Part shown: one piece after another, positions 24,915 through 33,032 of the stretch | Layout: the number at the start of each line of letters is the position of its first letter | Position numbering within the stretch: the first letter of the stretch is position 1 | Source: Terriglobia bacterium | Lineage (GTDB): Bacteria > Acidobacteriota > Terriglobia > Bryobacterales > Bryobacteraceae | Length of the DNA: 36,099 nt | Assembly (NCBI GenBank): GCA_010084195.1 | Contig: RGPS01000037.1 | Coordinates: forward strand, 1 to 36,099 | Direction: 5' to 3' | Program-made: the position numbers and the translations under genes | Notes under the pieces: model-generated | Databases searched by the model: none | What the model was told of the DNA's origin: nothing | The model's input: the letters and a program-made list of their open reading frames with translations, nothing else

Positions 24915-25427
24915 CTAGAGCAGCGACGAAATGTGTTGCAGCATCTGCGGCGAGTTCCAGGGCTGCACCGAGATGTACTTCTCAATCACTTTGCCGTTCC
25001 GGTCAATCAGATAGCTCTCCGGATACTGGATCGTCCCGTACTTCGTGTTGATCGTCTGTTCCGGGTCCCGCGCAGTCGGGTAGGCGAGAGGGTTCTTTTC
25101 GAGGAACTTCTTGTAGATCTCGGGATCCTTGTCCACGCTGACTCCCAGGATCACCAGACCCTTCGGGCCCAGTTCACGAGCCATGTCGTTCAGCCCCGGA
25201 ATCTCTTCAATGCAGGGCGGGCACCAGGTGGCCCAGAAGTTCAACAACAGCAGCTTGCCCCCAAAGTTATCTTTTGTGACAGCCTTCCCGGCGTCAGTGG
25301 TAATGCTGAAATCGGGGGCAGAATCCCCGGCGTTCACAATCGTCTCGTGGAGCGACGAGTAGAGCGCGAAGCAAAAGAGGGCAACTGATGCCAGCAGGGC
25401 GGTGTGGAGTATACGGTCCGGTTTCAT
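24915..25427 (-). CDS. TlpA/ResA-like periplasmic thioredoxin
   Basis: A 170-residue protein with an N-terminal membrane anchor or signal (LHTALLASVALFCFALYSSL) and an AhpC/TSA-Redoxin fold of TlpA type. The active site is WCPPC in LLNFWATWCPPCIEEIPGLN; the cis-Pro loop is YPESYLIDRNGKV. Such proteins reduce disulphides outside the cytoplasm, for example in cytochrome c maturation. It is the promoter-proximal gene of the tlpA-glcD pair and diverges from the pterin operon, with 63 bases between the chosen start codons. Confidence 0.9.
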   Translation of the reverse strand: MKPDRILHTALLASVALFCFALYSSLHETIVNAGDSAPDFSITTDAGKAVTKDNFGGKLLLLNFWATWCPPCIEEIPGLNDMARELGPKGLVILGVSVDKDPEIYKKFLEKNPLAYPTARDPEQTINTKYGTIQYPESYLIDRNGKVIEKYISVQPWNSPQMLQHISSLL

Positions 25428-25490
25428 GCGCGTTATCTATAATTCTAACGGAGCCTCGTGGGCGTTTCTTCCCACAACATTTTCAACCAC

Positions 25491-25907
25491 ATGATTATTT
25501 CCAAAAAAGTCGAATTCTCGGCTTCCCACATTTGCCGGTCGCCCCAACTCAGCGACGAAGAAAACCTGCGCGTCTATGGCCTGGCGGCGAACCCCAACAG
25601 CCACGGTCACAACTATATCGTTGAGGTTGCTATCGAAGGCGACCCCGACCCAATCACCGGCATGATCCTCGATCTGAAGCACCTCAAGGACATCCTCGAA
25701 GACCGCATCCTCAAGGTTTACGACCACCGCCTTCTCAACGTGGAAGTCGATTCTTTCGCCGATAAGGTTCCGACGGTCGAGAACATGGCCATCGACATGT
25801 GGAACCGCATCGAAGCCCATATCGACGCCACCGGACGCGCCCGTCTGTTCTCGGTGCGGGTCCACGAGACCAATGAGCTGTTTGTGGAGTACCGGGGGAA
25901 AGCATGA
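25491..25907 (+). CDS. PTPS/QueD paralogue 1: lacks the catalytic Cys, keeps Asp-His
   Basis: A 138-residue protein of the 6-pyruvoyltetrahydropterin synthase/QueD family. The zinc histidines are present (VEFSASH and NSHGHNY), as is the Glu region VHETNELFVEY. The catalytic Asp-His pair is in VYDHRLLN. The catalytic Cys, normally in [13 protein letters not shown], is missing: the segment reads VYGLAANPNSHGHNY. ATG 25491 gives the family N-terminus (MIISKKVEFSA) and leaves room for a promoter. GTG 25458 with GGAG just upstream would add 11 residues and is an alternative. The gene overlaps the next one as ATGA. With paralogue 2 and folE it forms a pterin operon. Confidence 0.9.
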   Translation: MIISKKVEFSASHICRSPQLSDEENLRVYGLAANPNSHGHNYIVEVAIEGDPDPITGMILDLKHLKDILEDRILKVYDHRLLNVEVDSFADKVPTVENMAIDMWNRIEAHIDATGRARLFSVRVHETNELFVEYRGKA

Positions 25908-26329
25908 CCGTCCACCTCAGCCGACGCTACGTGTTTTTTGCCGCGCACCGCCTGCACGCCCCCACGCTTTCCGACGCTGAAAATCAGGCGCTCTACGGTA
26001 AGTGCAACAATCCAAACGGCCATGGACATAACTATGAGGTGGAAGTTACGGTCGGAGGCCAGGTGAACCCTGTCACCGGCCGCGCCGTGGATCTCCACCT
26101 GCTGGATGAACTCTGTGAGCGACAGATTCTCGCCCCGTTCCGCTACCGGAACCTGAACACGGAAGTCGAAGAATTTCGCCACGGCAATCCGACCACCGAA
26201 AATCTCGCTACTGTGGTAGATGTCCGCCTGCGGAGTGTTTGGCTCAACTGGTTTCCGGCAGGCGGACCGAAACTGGAAAAGATCCGCATCTGGGAAACTG
26301 ACCGCAACATCTGTGAGGTGTGCCCATGA
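25904..26329 (+). CDS. PTPS/QueD paralogue 2: keeps the catalytic Cys, lacks Asp-His
   Basis: A 141-residue PTPS-family protein. Zinc histidines are in YVFFAAH and [10 protein letters not shown], and the catalytic Cys is present in [15 protein letters not shown]. The Asp-His pair that should precede RNLN is replaced: PFRYRNLN instead of xxDHRNLN. The binding Glu is in IRIWETDRN. The protein ends with a CxxC (NICEVCP). SD GGGGGAAA precedes ATG 25904, which overlaps the stop of paralogue 1; its own stop overlaps the folE start as ATGA. The missing residues are exactly those retained by paralogue 1, suggesting that the two subunits assemble into one active enzyme (inference). Confidence 0.88.
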   Translation: MTVHLSRRYVFFAAHRLHAPTLSDAENQALYGKCNNPNGHGHNYEVEVTVGGQVNPVTGRAVDLHLLDELCERQILAPFRYRNLNTEVEEFRHGNPTTENLATVVDVRLRSVWLNWFPAGGPKLEKIRIWETDRNICEVCP

Positions 26330-26928
26330 ATCGCAAACGTGCAGAAGTCAAAATTCTCGAGCCGAAAGAGGCCGATAAGCCCATAGCCCCGTTTATCACG
26401 GGTATGCTCGACGCAATCGGTGAAGACCCGAATCGCGACGGCCTTCGGCAGACCCCTTTTCGCGTCGAGAAAGCCCTGCGGTTCCTCACCAGCGGCTACC
26501 AGACCGATATCGCCAAAATCGTCAACAAGGCCATCTTCGAGGTCACGTACGACGAGATGGTGATCGTGAAGGACATCGAGTTCTTCAGCATGTGCGAACA
26601 CCACATGTTGCCTTTCTACGGCAAAATGCACGTGGCATATCTGGCGAAAAATAAAGTGATCGGGCTGTCGAAACTGCCCCGGATCGTAAATGCCTTCGCC
26701 CGCCGTCTGCAGATTCAGGAACGGCTCACGCAGCAGGTTGCCCAGTGCATTCAGGACCACCTGGACCCGCGCGGCGTCGGCGTCGTCGTCGAAGCCCAGC
26801 ACTTCTGCATGATGATGCGTGGCGTGGAAAAGCAGCAGTCGTCCACCGTCACCAGTGCCATGCTGGGGGCCTTCCGCGACAATAAAGAAACTCGCGACGA
26901 ATTTCTGGCCCTGATTCGGAAGAGCTGA
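26326..26928 (+). CDS. folE: GTP cyclohydrolase I
   Basis: A 200-residue FolE-type enzyme that converts GTP to 7,8-dihydroneopterin triphosphate, the substrate of PTPS/QueD enzymes and the entry to folate and deazapurine synthesis. Zinc ligands are visible in [14 protein letters not shown] and in [11 protein letters not shown]; the [20 protein letters not shown] and [12 protein letters not shown] blocks are intact. ATG 26326 overlaps the preceding stop (ATGA) with a GTGAGGTG stretch upstream; GTG 26320 is a less likely start. The overlap of all three genes indicates one transcript and coupled translation. Its stop touches the stop of the convergent gene. Confidence 0.96.
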   Translation: MNRKRAEVKILEPKEADKPIAPFITGMLDAIGEDPNRDGLRQTPFRVEKALRFLTSGYQTDIAKIVNKAIFEVTYDEMVIVKDIEFFSMCEHHMLPFYGKMHVAYLAKNKVIGLSKLPRIVNAFARRLQIQERLTQQVAQCIQDHLDPRGVGVVVEAQHFCMMMRGVEKQQSSTVTSAMLGAFRDNKETRDEFLALIRKS

Positions 26929-27360
26929 TCAGTCTTTTGGTCGCGGCGTCAGAATGCTCAGCTTCATCGGCGTCTTGCCCGCATCCACCTTGGCTATTCG
27001 CGTCGTGAACGTTGCTGAAGCTGCCGGCGTAATCACCCGCACCGCATGTTCCCGGGAGGAATCGGTTCCCGAAAGCACGAATACATGGGGCGTCGGCACA
27101 AAGATTTCCAGAACGTGGATCGTCTCGGTACCCGTATAGAACTCCACCCGAAGTTCCTGATCTTCCCGCAGGCCTCTTTGCATTCCCTGGAGCTGGCCAA
27201 GAATAATCGGCCCGATCTCAACCGGAGCCGCAGCCGGTTTTGCCGGGTTCGCCTCCGCCGCTTTTGTGGGTTCCGGCCCGACCAGGCTACCGAGGACGTT
27301 CCGTTTGGTTGCCTCGATAGCTTGATCGGCCAAAACTTTACCTAAATTGCCCAGCGCCAT
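26929..27360 (-). CDS. conserved hypothetical protein with Ala/Pro-rich linker
   Basis: A 143-residue protein with no recognisable family. An N-terminal helix (ALGNLGKVLADQAIEATKRN) is followed by an AKPAAAP linker and a beta-rich domain (ELRVEFYTGTETIHVLEIFV, FVLSGTDSSREHAVRVITPA). No signal peptide is evident, so it is probably cytoplasmic. It is convergent with folE and lies 34 bases downstream of the coiled-coil membrane protein gene on the same strand, with which it may be co-transcribed. Confidence 0.65.
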   Translation of the reverse strand: MALGNLGKVLADQAIEATKRNVLGSLVGPEPTKAAEANPAKPAAAPVEIGPIILGQLQGMQRGLREDQELRVEFYTGTETIHVLEIFVPTPHVFVLSGTDSSREHAVRVITPAASATFTTRIAKVDAGKTPMKLSILTPRPKD

Positions 27361-27394
27361 GCCCCGATCCTAACATCCCCCTGGCGCACCGGGC

Positions 27395-28489
27395 CTATCG
27401 GCTGCGATCCACAGCATCGGCGCAGCGCTGCAGGGTCTGCCCGATCGACAGATTCCCGCCGCCGTACAACAGCGAGGGTTGCCCGTGGTGCCAGTCGAAT
27501 GCACAGATAGAGGGGTCTGTGGCTTTATAGCGCTCGTGGACTTCCCGAAGGATTTCCTCAGGCGCTTTGCCGTAATGTCCGGATAACGACCGGCTCAGTC
27601 TCCCCACCGCGCTCTGAAACTGGGCCCGGCCTCCCGGGGTCATGGCGAACCGGATGTCTTCAGCTGTCGTCGCGCGTGCCGCAGGCCGCTGCGTTGGCGG
27701 TGGCGGTGGCGATGGCGTTGGCGAGGGCCGCGGCGGCCGAATTTCCGGCTGCTCGGGGGCCCTCGCCTGGCTGGTGGTCGTTCTCGGGGTAGTTGCCGGC
27801 GACGGAAATCTCCGCCACACAAGGGTGGCGCAGGCCGTGACCACCAAAAACACGAACGTAGCCACCAGCTTCTTCCATTCGCGTCCGACCGAGTCAGACA
27901 CGGGTGCCGGTGGCGGCAGAATGGCGGTCGCTGGCTGCGCGGGGCCGGTGGGCGGCCTGCGGCCATTTGTCCTGCGGACCTGCAGTATGCGCTGCAATTC
28001 GTCCTGCGTCGCGTGATACTGCGCCCGGGCCTGAATCATCTCAGCCCGATGCTCGTTCCGTTCCCGCTCCAGCTCTTTTTGTGCCTTGAACGACTCCGTC
28101 CGAACCTTGGCCAGTTCCGCAAACGCATCCCCCACCAGGCGGGACGATGTGGCCTGCTCTTCCTCCGGCGGGGGTGCCGTCTCCGCCTTGCGGCCTGAGC
28201 GCACAGTCTCTTTCAGCGCTGCAGCTTCTGCACGAACCGCGTTCAGCTCATTTCGCAAGTCCAAAGAAGCCAGAATTGCCCTTTCTGCGGTGCGCGCCTT
28301 CTCGCCCAGTTGTTGCTGGAGCATAACCAGATCGGTTGAAAATGTTGTTTCAATGACGTCACCATCGGCGGAGTCCTGCCGCAGGTGTGCGTCCTCGCGC
28401 TCCGCGAAACCGCCGCCCGCCTCGCCTTCCAGATAGGCGAGGCTCGGACGGGCCGGCGCGCGCGGTGCGCCTCCTTCCAGTTCTGACAT
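27395..28489 (-). CDS. single-pass membrane protein: coiled coil, TM helix, Pro-rich linker, C-terminal domain
   Basis: A 364-residue protein starting at ATG 28489 behind GGGAG; the longer TTG start at 28531 is not needed. Layout: an Ala/Glu-rich N-terminal part (~40-190) with heptad-like coiled coil (LDLRNELNAVRAEAAALKET, KAQKELERERNEHRAEMIQA), one membrane helix (LVATFVFLVVTACATLVW, ~225-245), a long Pro/Ala linker (~245-290), and a C-terminal helical domain with SICAFDWHHGQPSLLYGGG. The C-terminal domain would be outside the cytoplasm. No family is recognised. A cell-envelope scaffold or sensor is conceivable, but this is only a guess from architecture. Confidence 0.68.
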   Translation of the reverse strand: MSELEGGAPRAPARPSLAYLEGEAGGGFAEREDAHLRQDSADGDVIETTFSTDLVMLQQQLGEKARTAERAILASLDLRNELNAVRAEAAALKETVRSGRKAETAPPPEEEQATSSRLVGDAFAELAKVRTESFKAQKELERERNEHRAEMIQARAQYHATQDELQRILQVRRTNGRRPPTGPAQPATAILPPPAPVSDSVGREWKKLVATFVFLVVTACATLVWRRFPSPATTPRTTTSQARAPEQPEIRPPRPSPTPSPPPPPTQRPAARATTAEDIRFAMTPGGRAQFQSAVGRLSRSLSGHYGKAPEEILREVHERYKATDPSICAFDWHHGQPSLLYGGGNLSIGQTLQRCADAVDRSR

Positions 28490-28590
28490 GTTGGGGATCT
28501 CCCGATGATCTATCGGTTCAAAATGGAACAAACTTTAGGGTCAGGGTCCCGAAATGGCACACATAGTTCGACGTGCAAGAATCGGAGAGG

Positions 28591-29727
28591 ATGAAATCGC
28601 TCGAACTCGTGTTCTTCGACGCTGGTGGTGGGCATCGCAGCGCCGCCAACGCCCTGAGCGAGGTTGTACGTTTGGAAGGTCGCGACTGGGACGTCCAGCT
28701 CATGAACCTCCAGGAACTCCTGGACGAAATGGATGTGTTCCGGAAGATTACCGGAATCCGACTCCAGGACATCTACAATCTGATGCTCCGGAAGGGCTGG
28801 ACGCTCGGCTCTCCGCAGTTGCTGCCGCTGATGCACGGCGTCATTAAAATGCTGCACGGCCAGCAGGTATCGATGCTGGAGAAGTACTGGAAGGGGAAGA
28901 ACCTGGATATGGTTGTCTCCGTGATCCCAAACTTCAACCGGGCCCTGTTTCAGGGCATGGCCAAGGCGTTGCCCGGCGTTCCGATGGTGACGATTCTGAC
29001 CGATATGGCCGACTACCCGCCATCGTTCTGGATCGAGAAGCAGCCGCAATATCTGATCTGCGGCACCGAAAAAGCCCGTCAGCAGGCTCTCGCGATGGGC
29101 CACGCGAAGGAACGGGTCTTCCTGACGTCGGGCATGATCCTGAACCCGAAGTATTACCAGCCGGTGGACGTGGACCGGGTGCCCGAGCTGGAAGCGCTCG
29201 GCCTTGACCCGAAGCTGCCCACTGCGCTGATGATGTTCGGTGGCGAAGGTTCCGCCAGGATGCTCGATATTGCGCGGCAGTTGAACGCGAGCACACTCGA
29301 CCTGCAGATGATTGCCATTTGTGGGAAAAACGAAAAACTGCGGCGCGAACTACAGAACATGCCCCGGCGTATCCCGATGCACATTGAGGGCTTCACCCGC
29401 GAAGTGCCCCGCTTCATGCGCCTGTCTGATTTCTTTATCGGAAAGCCCGGCCCCGGCAGCATCTCGGAAGCGGTCGCGATGGGCCTGCCGGTGATTGTGG
29501 AGTGCAATGCCTGGACTCTGCCGCAGGAGCGCTACAACGCGAGCTGGGTGGAGGAACGCGGCGTCGGCATCGCATTGAAAAGCTTCAGCAAAGGGATTGT
29601 GGAGGCTGCAGGGCAGATGGTGGATTCCCGCCGCCGCGCTGAGTTCTCTGGCAACGTCAAGGCGATCAGCAACAGGGCCGTCTACGAAATTCCGGAGATC
29701 CTGGCCGGAATTCTCGCCAGCCATTGA
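28591..29727 (+). CDS. GT28-family glycosyltransferase (MGDG synthase/MurG-like)
   Basis: A 378-residue glycosyltransferase of the monogalactosyldiacylglycerol-synthase type. The acceptor-side motif is VFFDAGGGHRSAANALSE near the N-terminus; the nucleotide-sugar site is FFIGKPGPGSISEAVAMGLP. Between them lie TILTDMADYPPSFW and MMFGGEGSARM. No transmembrane helix is present, so it probably acts on the inner face of the membrane on a lipid acceptor. ATG 28591 is directly preceded by GGAGAGG; GTG 28573 would add six residues without an SD. A terminator-like hairpin follows the stop. It diverges from the coiled-coil protein gene. Confidence 0.85.
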   Translation: MKSLELVFFDAGGGHRSAANALSEVVRLEGRDWDVQLMNLQELLDEMDVFRKITGIRLQDIYNLMLRKGWTLGSPQLLPLMHGVIKMLHGQQVSMLEKYWKGKNLDMVVSVIPNFNRALFQGMAKALPGVPMVTILTDMADYPPSFWIEKQPQYLICGTEKARQQALAMGHAKERVFLTSGMILNPKYYQPVDVDRVPELEALGLDPKLPTALMMFGGEGSARMLDIARQLNASTLDLQMIAICGKNEKLRRELQNMPRRIPMHIEGFTREVPRFMRLSDFFIGKPGPGSISEAVAMGLPVIVECNAWTLPQERYNASWVEERGVGIALKSFSKGIVEAAGQMVDSRRRAEFSGNVKAISNRAVYEIPEILAGILASH

Positions 29728-29732
29728 GTACG

Positions 29733-29755
29733 AGCTTGCCAGCAAGCTTTATTTG
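29733..29755 (+). terminator. rho-independent terminator candidate after the GT28 gene
   Basis: AGCTTGC-CA-GCAAGCT (29733-29748) is a perfect 7-bp stem with a minimal centre, followed by TTATTTG. It begins six bases after the glycosyltransferase stop. Loop size is small, so a slightly different pairing may form in RNA. Confidence 0.5.
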
Positions 29756-29790
29756 ACTTGCTCGCTGGTTACGTGCTAGTCATTAGAAAT

Positions 29791-30036
29791 ATGAAGACGA
29801 CGATAGATCTGCCGGAAACGCTATTGGCTGATGCACGTGCGGCAGCAGAGCGTCGCGGCTGGACCGTTCGGGTCGTGTTTGAAGAGAGCCTCCGCGAATT
29901 TCTGCAGAAGGACGAAACTGCGAAGCAGGCGGGCACTTTCCGTTTGAGTCACACGATTGTGGGGGGGGATGTTGCCCCCGCCCTGAGCTTTTCGGAGATG
30001 CTGGAGATGACCAATCCGGGCAGGCTTCCGGAATGA
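29791..30036 (+). CDS. vapB: VapB-type ribbon-helix-helix antitoxin
   Basis: An 81-residue antitoxin. ATG 29791 gives the RHH strand MKTTIDLPETLLADARAAAE and the second helix VRVVFEESLREFLQ. Upstream in-frame codons from 29758 are not family-like. The tail FSEMLEMTNPGRLPE is the toxin-binding part. The stop overlaps the toxin ATG (ATGA), giving the usual vapB-vapC coupling. Nothing looks damaged. Confidence 0.85.
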   Translation: MKTTIDLPETLLADARAAAERRGWTVRVVFEESLREFLQKDETAKQAGTFRLSHTIVGGDVAPALSFSEMLEMTNPGRLPE

Positions 30037-30464
30037 TTGCGGTTGACACCAATATTCTGGTTTATGCCCATCGCCGCGAATCTCCACTTCATTTGCAAGC
30101 TGTCGCGGCACTGGACCAGCTTGCGGGAAGTGGCCGGCCCTGGGGTACTGTTTGGCAATGCATCCACGAATTTATTGGCATCGTGACACACCCAAAGATC
30201 TTCAAGCCGGCAAGTACCCTGGATGAGTGTATTGGGGAAATTGAGAACTGGCGGGCATGCCCCACGTTTCGGTGTATCGCGGAGGGTGCGATTCACTGGG
30301 ATGCCTTGCAACCGGTTCTGCGGCAGGGACGGGTTCAGGGGCCCATGGTGCATGACGCGCGCATCGCTGCAGTTTGCCTGGCACACGGCGTAGAAGCGTT
30401 GTGGTCGGTGGATCGGGATTTCAGCCGATTTCCTGAATTGCGGGTTGTGAATCCGCTCCGTTAG
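30033..30464 (+). CDS. vapC: VapC-type PIN-domain ribonuclease toxin, intact
   Basis: A 143-residue PIN toxin with all four acidic residues: AVDTNILVYAHR, CIHEFIGIVTHP, MVHDARIAAVCLAHG and WSVDRDFSRFP. It is predicted to cleave RNA in a metal-dependent way when VapB is depleted. The stop (TAG 30462-30464) overlaps by four bases the stop of the convergent DUF1592 gene. Of the TA modules in this window it is the only one in which both partners appear fully functional. Confidence 0.87.
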   Translation: MIAVDTNILVYAHRRESPLHLQAVAALDQLAGSGRPWGTVWQCIHEFIGIVTHPKIFKPASTLDECIGEIENWRACPTFRCIAEGAIHWDALQPVLRQGRVQGPMVHDARIAAVCLAHGVEALWSVDRDFSRFPELRVVNPLR

Positions 30465-32776
30465 ATTTTCTGGCGTTGGCGGAACGCCGGGCTTTCAAGG
30501 ATTGCTTCGAGCAGGGTGGCGAAGCGGTAACCGTTGGCGGCGAGCCGCTGTTGGATTGCTCCCACAGCCTGACGATCTGATGGTTCCAGGCCTCGTCCGA
30601 GCGCATAGGTCATCATCTTTTCCACGAAGTTGCGGGTGAAAGCTTCGGGCGTATCCCGCATGATCCGGCGAAGATCCTGCGGTTTGTCGAAGGTCTGGCC
30701 GCCGGGCAGTTTGCCGGAGCTATCCACTGCAAACTTGCCGTCGTGTGTCCTCCAGCGTCCCGCGGCATCGTAGTTTTCGAGGCCAAAGCCGATGGGGTCC
30801 ATTTGGTTGTGGCACACAGCACAGGCAGGGTTTGCCCGGTGCTGTTCGAGGCGCTGCCGGACGGAGGCGGTTGAACCCAGGTCCTTCTCTTCGAGGGCCG
30901 GAATGTCGGGCGGTGGCGGCGGTGGCGGAGTCCCCAGAAGGTTCTCCAGAACCCACTTGCCGCGCAGCACAGGGGAAGTTCGTGTGGCGTAGGAGGAGAG
31001 GGTGAGGATGGCACCGTGAGTCATGACTCCACCGCGCTGGACGCCGTCGAGTTCTACCTTACGGAAGGCTTCGCCATTGACTCCAGGCAGGCCATAGTAG
31101 CGGGCCAGAGCTCCGTTCAGGTAAGTAAAGCGACCGTCGAGGAAGTCGAGAATTGGCCGGTTCTCACGCAGGATGGCCCCGGCGAACAACAGGGATTCGG
31201 TCTTCATTGCTTCGAGAATTTCGTCATCGGCAAGCGGGAAGCGGACGGGGTCGGGCTTCCGGCGGTCGAGTTCGCGGAGGCTGAGCCACTGGCCGGCGAA
31301 ATTATCGATGAGCGCAGTGGCGCGTGGGTCCGTCAGCATGCGTTTGAGCTGGGTTTGCAGCCCGCCGGGCTGAGTGAGCTTGTGTTCACGGGCGGCTCGC
31401 ATCAGGGGTTCGTCGGGGAGGGAACTCCACAGGAAATAGGAGAGTCGGGTGGCCAGCTCGAAGTCGTTGAGATTGTAGGTTCCGGTGGCCGGAGCGGTGG
31501 GCTCCCGTTCGATGCGAAACAGAAAATTGGGCGAGAGCAGGATCGCTTCGAGAGCGATGCGGAGCCCCTCGTCAAATTTCTCGCTGTCTTTGCGAACAGT
31601 GGCGGCCAGCTTGGCCAGGCGGTCGAGTTCGGCTACTGTCACTGGACGACGCCAGGCTCGGGTCGCGGTGTTTTCAATGATGCGGCGGGCGCAGGCGGGT
31701 GTGTGTTCGGGACACACAAAGATGGCGGGGTTCTTTGGAGCGGGGGCTGGGTTGAAGGGGCCGACGATATCGATGTAGTCGACAAAAATCTTGCGGCGAC
31801 CGTCGGTGTTGACGTTGGTGCGAGGGTCGTCCATATCCGCGTATTCAGGGAATGAAGCGCGGAAGCGGTGTTCGCCGGCGGTGAGGCGGGTGCGGGCGAT
31901 GGATTCACCGTGCGCATACGCGTAGTCAATATTGCCCTCAACAACCTCGCTGTAGATCTCGCGGCCGTCGACGGTCATGACCATCTTCACGGGCGGGTCA
32001 GCGATGCGGTTGAGTTCTGCGAGTTCCGCTTTCTCAGCGGGCGAGGGCGCGAATTTGCGGGAGAGTTCCTTCTGGCGGGGAGAGACATTCTCGCGCGGTC
32101 GGTAGTTGCCGATCCGCATGCGGAATTCATAATCGCCGGTGACGGGGAAGTCGTAACTGGTCCAGAGCGCCCCGCGGAGGGAGAAGGGCAGGGCATTGGA
32201 GGTTGGGTCGTCCTGTAGTTTTTTGCCGAGGAAGCGGGTGAGTTTACCGGGTTGTTTCGGGGCGACTTCCCCGTAAACTGCGACGCGTGAGGCTGCCCGC
32301 GCCGCCGTCGTGTATTTTTCCATCAAGAGGGGTGAGATGGAGAGGACGTCGCCGTTGTTATCGAAGCCGTAGCCGGCGTCATCGAGCGGGAAATCGGTAC
32401 CGGGCCGCAGGGATATGCCGAGGAGGTCATGGAGCGTGTTGTCGTACTCGATGCGGTTGAGGCGGCGGGCGGTGACCCGGCCTGGGCTCTGCACGGCGGA
32501 GTTTGAATGCCCGAGGGTTTTGTTGAGTGCAGCGATGGCAGCGTCGAGCTCGGCCTTCGCCGGGGCGGGAGCGCCGGGGGGAGGCATGCGACCGGTTGAG
32601 ATCTTATCGAGGATCTTCTCCAGCAGGGCTGGCGCGGCAGGCGTGGTTTCAAGTGACACGCCGGCCAGGTTCGCCCGGGCGTTGTGGCAGGAAACGCAAT
32701 GGCGATCGAAGAGCTGCTGCGGCTGCTGGGCGGTTGCGCTCAGGGAGATGGCGAAGAGGACAGCGAGGTTACGGAT
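30461..32776 (-). CDS. DUF1592-type planctomycete-cytochrome-like secreted protein, probable ATC start
   Basis: A ~771-residue exported protein of the DUF1587/1592/1588/1585 multidomain family of acidobacteria and planctomycetes. A signal peptide (RNLAVLFAISLSATAQQ) is followed by a haem motif CVSCH. DUF1587 (RLNRIEYDNTLHDLLG) comes next, then a beta/CBM-like region, DUF1595 and DUF1592 (LATRLSYFLWSSLPDEPLM; RALIDNF-type FAGQWLSLREL). DUF1588 has a second haem-type motif CAVCH in CAVCHNQMDPIGFGLENYD, and DUF1585 is C-terminal. The first standard start (GTG 32659) would remove signal and haem; upstream there is an in-frame TAG and no ATG/GTG/TTG. ATC 32776-32774, eight bases after AAGGA (32789-32785), gives the expected N-terminus. 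No DUF1552 partner follows. Confidence 0.86.
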   Translation of the reverse strand: MRNLAVLFAISLSATAQQPQQLFDRHCVSCHNARANLAGVSLETTPAAPALLEKILDKISTGRMPPPGAPAPAKAELDAAIAALNKTLGHSNSAVQSPGRVTARRLNRIEYDNTLHDLLGISLRPGTDFPLDDAGYGFDNNGDVLSISPLLMEKYTTAARAASRVAVYGEVAPKQPGKLTRFLGKKLQDDPTSNALPFSLRGALWTSYDFPVTGDYEFRMRIGNYRPRENVSPRQKELSRKFAPSPAEKAELAELNRIADPPVKMVMTVDGREIYSEVVEGNIDYAYAHGESIARTRLTAGEHRFRASFPEYADMDDPRTNVNTDGRRKIFVDYIDIVGPFNPAPAPKNPAIFVCPEHTPACARRIIENTATRAWRRPVTVAELDRLAKLAATVRKDSEKFDEGLRIALEAILLSPNFLFRIEREPTAPATGTYNLNDFELATRLSYFLWSSLPDEPLMRAAREHKLTQPGGLQTQLKRMLTDPRATALIDNFAGQWLSLRELDRRKPDPVRFPLADDEILEAMKTESLLFAGAILRENRPILDFLDGRFTYLNGALARYYGLPGVNGEAFRKVELDGVQRGGVMTHGAILTLSSYATRTSPVLRGKWVLENLLGTPPPPPPPDIPALEEKDLGSTASVRQRLEQHRANPACAVCHNQMDPIGFGLENYDAAGRWRTHDGKFAVDSSGKLPGGQTFDKPQDLRRIMRDTPEAFTRNFVEKMMTYALGRGLEPSDRQAVGAIQQRLAANGYRFATLLEAILESPAFRQRQKI

Positions 32777-32789
32777 AGGACGGTTCCTT

Positions 32790-32827
32790 CTCTGACAATC
32801 CTATACGAATTGGCTCTGACAATCCTA
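32790..32827 (-). repeat. two 14-bp direct repeats upstream of the DUF1592 gene
   Basis: CTCTGACAATCCTA occurs at 32790-32803 and again at 32814-32827, 24 bases apart. On the gene's strand this reads TAGGATTGTCAGAG, and the promoter-distal copy runs into the SD region (AGAGAAGGA). Spacing near two helical turns suggests paired binding sites. The rest of the gap to 33032 holds no convincing gene. Confidence 0.5.
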
Positions 32828-33032
32828 ATGCGGCTTAGCAGGTTGTTCCGGACTGCGGCCTATATGCGTCACTGCCGCAGCAGGCGAAGGGCTTTTGCGG
32901 CACTGGCGGAAATGGCCAGGTTTCGAGTTGGTGACCAAACCTGGCACCTTAGCGAATGCCGCCTCGTCGCGGTTTCTGGCTGCTTCGTGGGGAATTGGGT
33001 GGGAAACTTTATGGGGCGCTGGCAGGGCAGGG

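Noticed and set aside
27660-28016. Gly-rich plus-strand frames opposite the Pro-rich linker.
   Set aside because: They are the antisense reading of the Pro/Ala linker codons of the minus-strand membrane protein.
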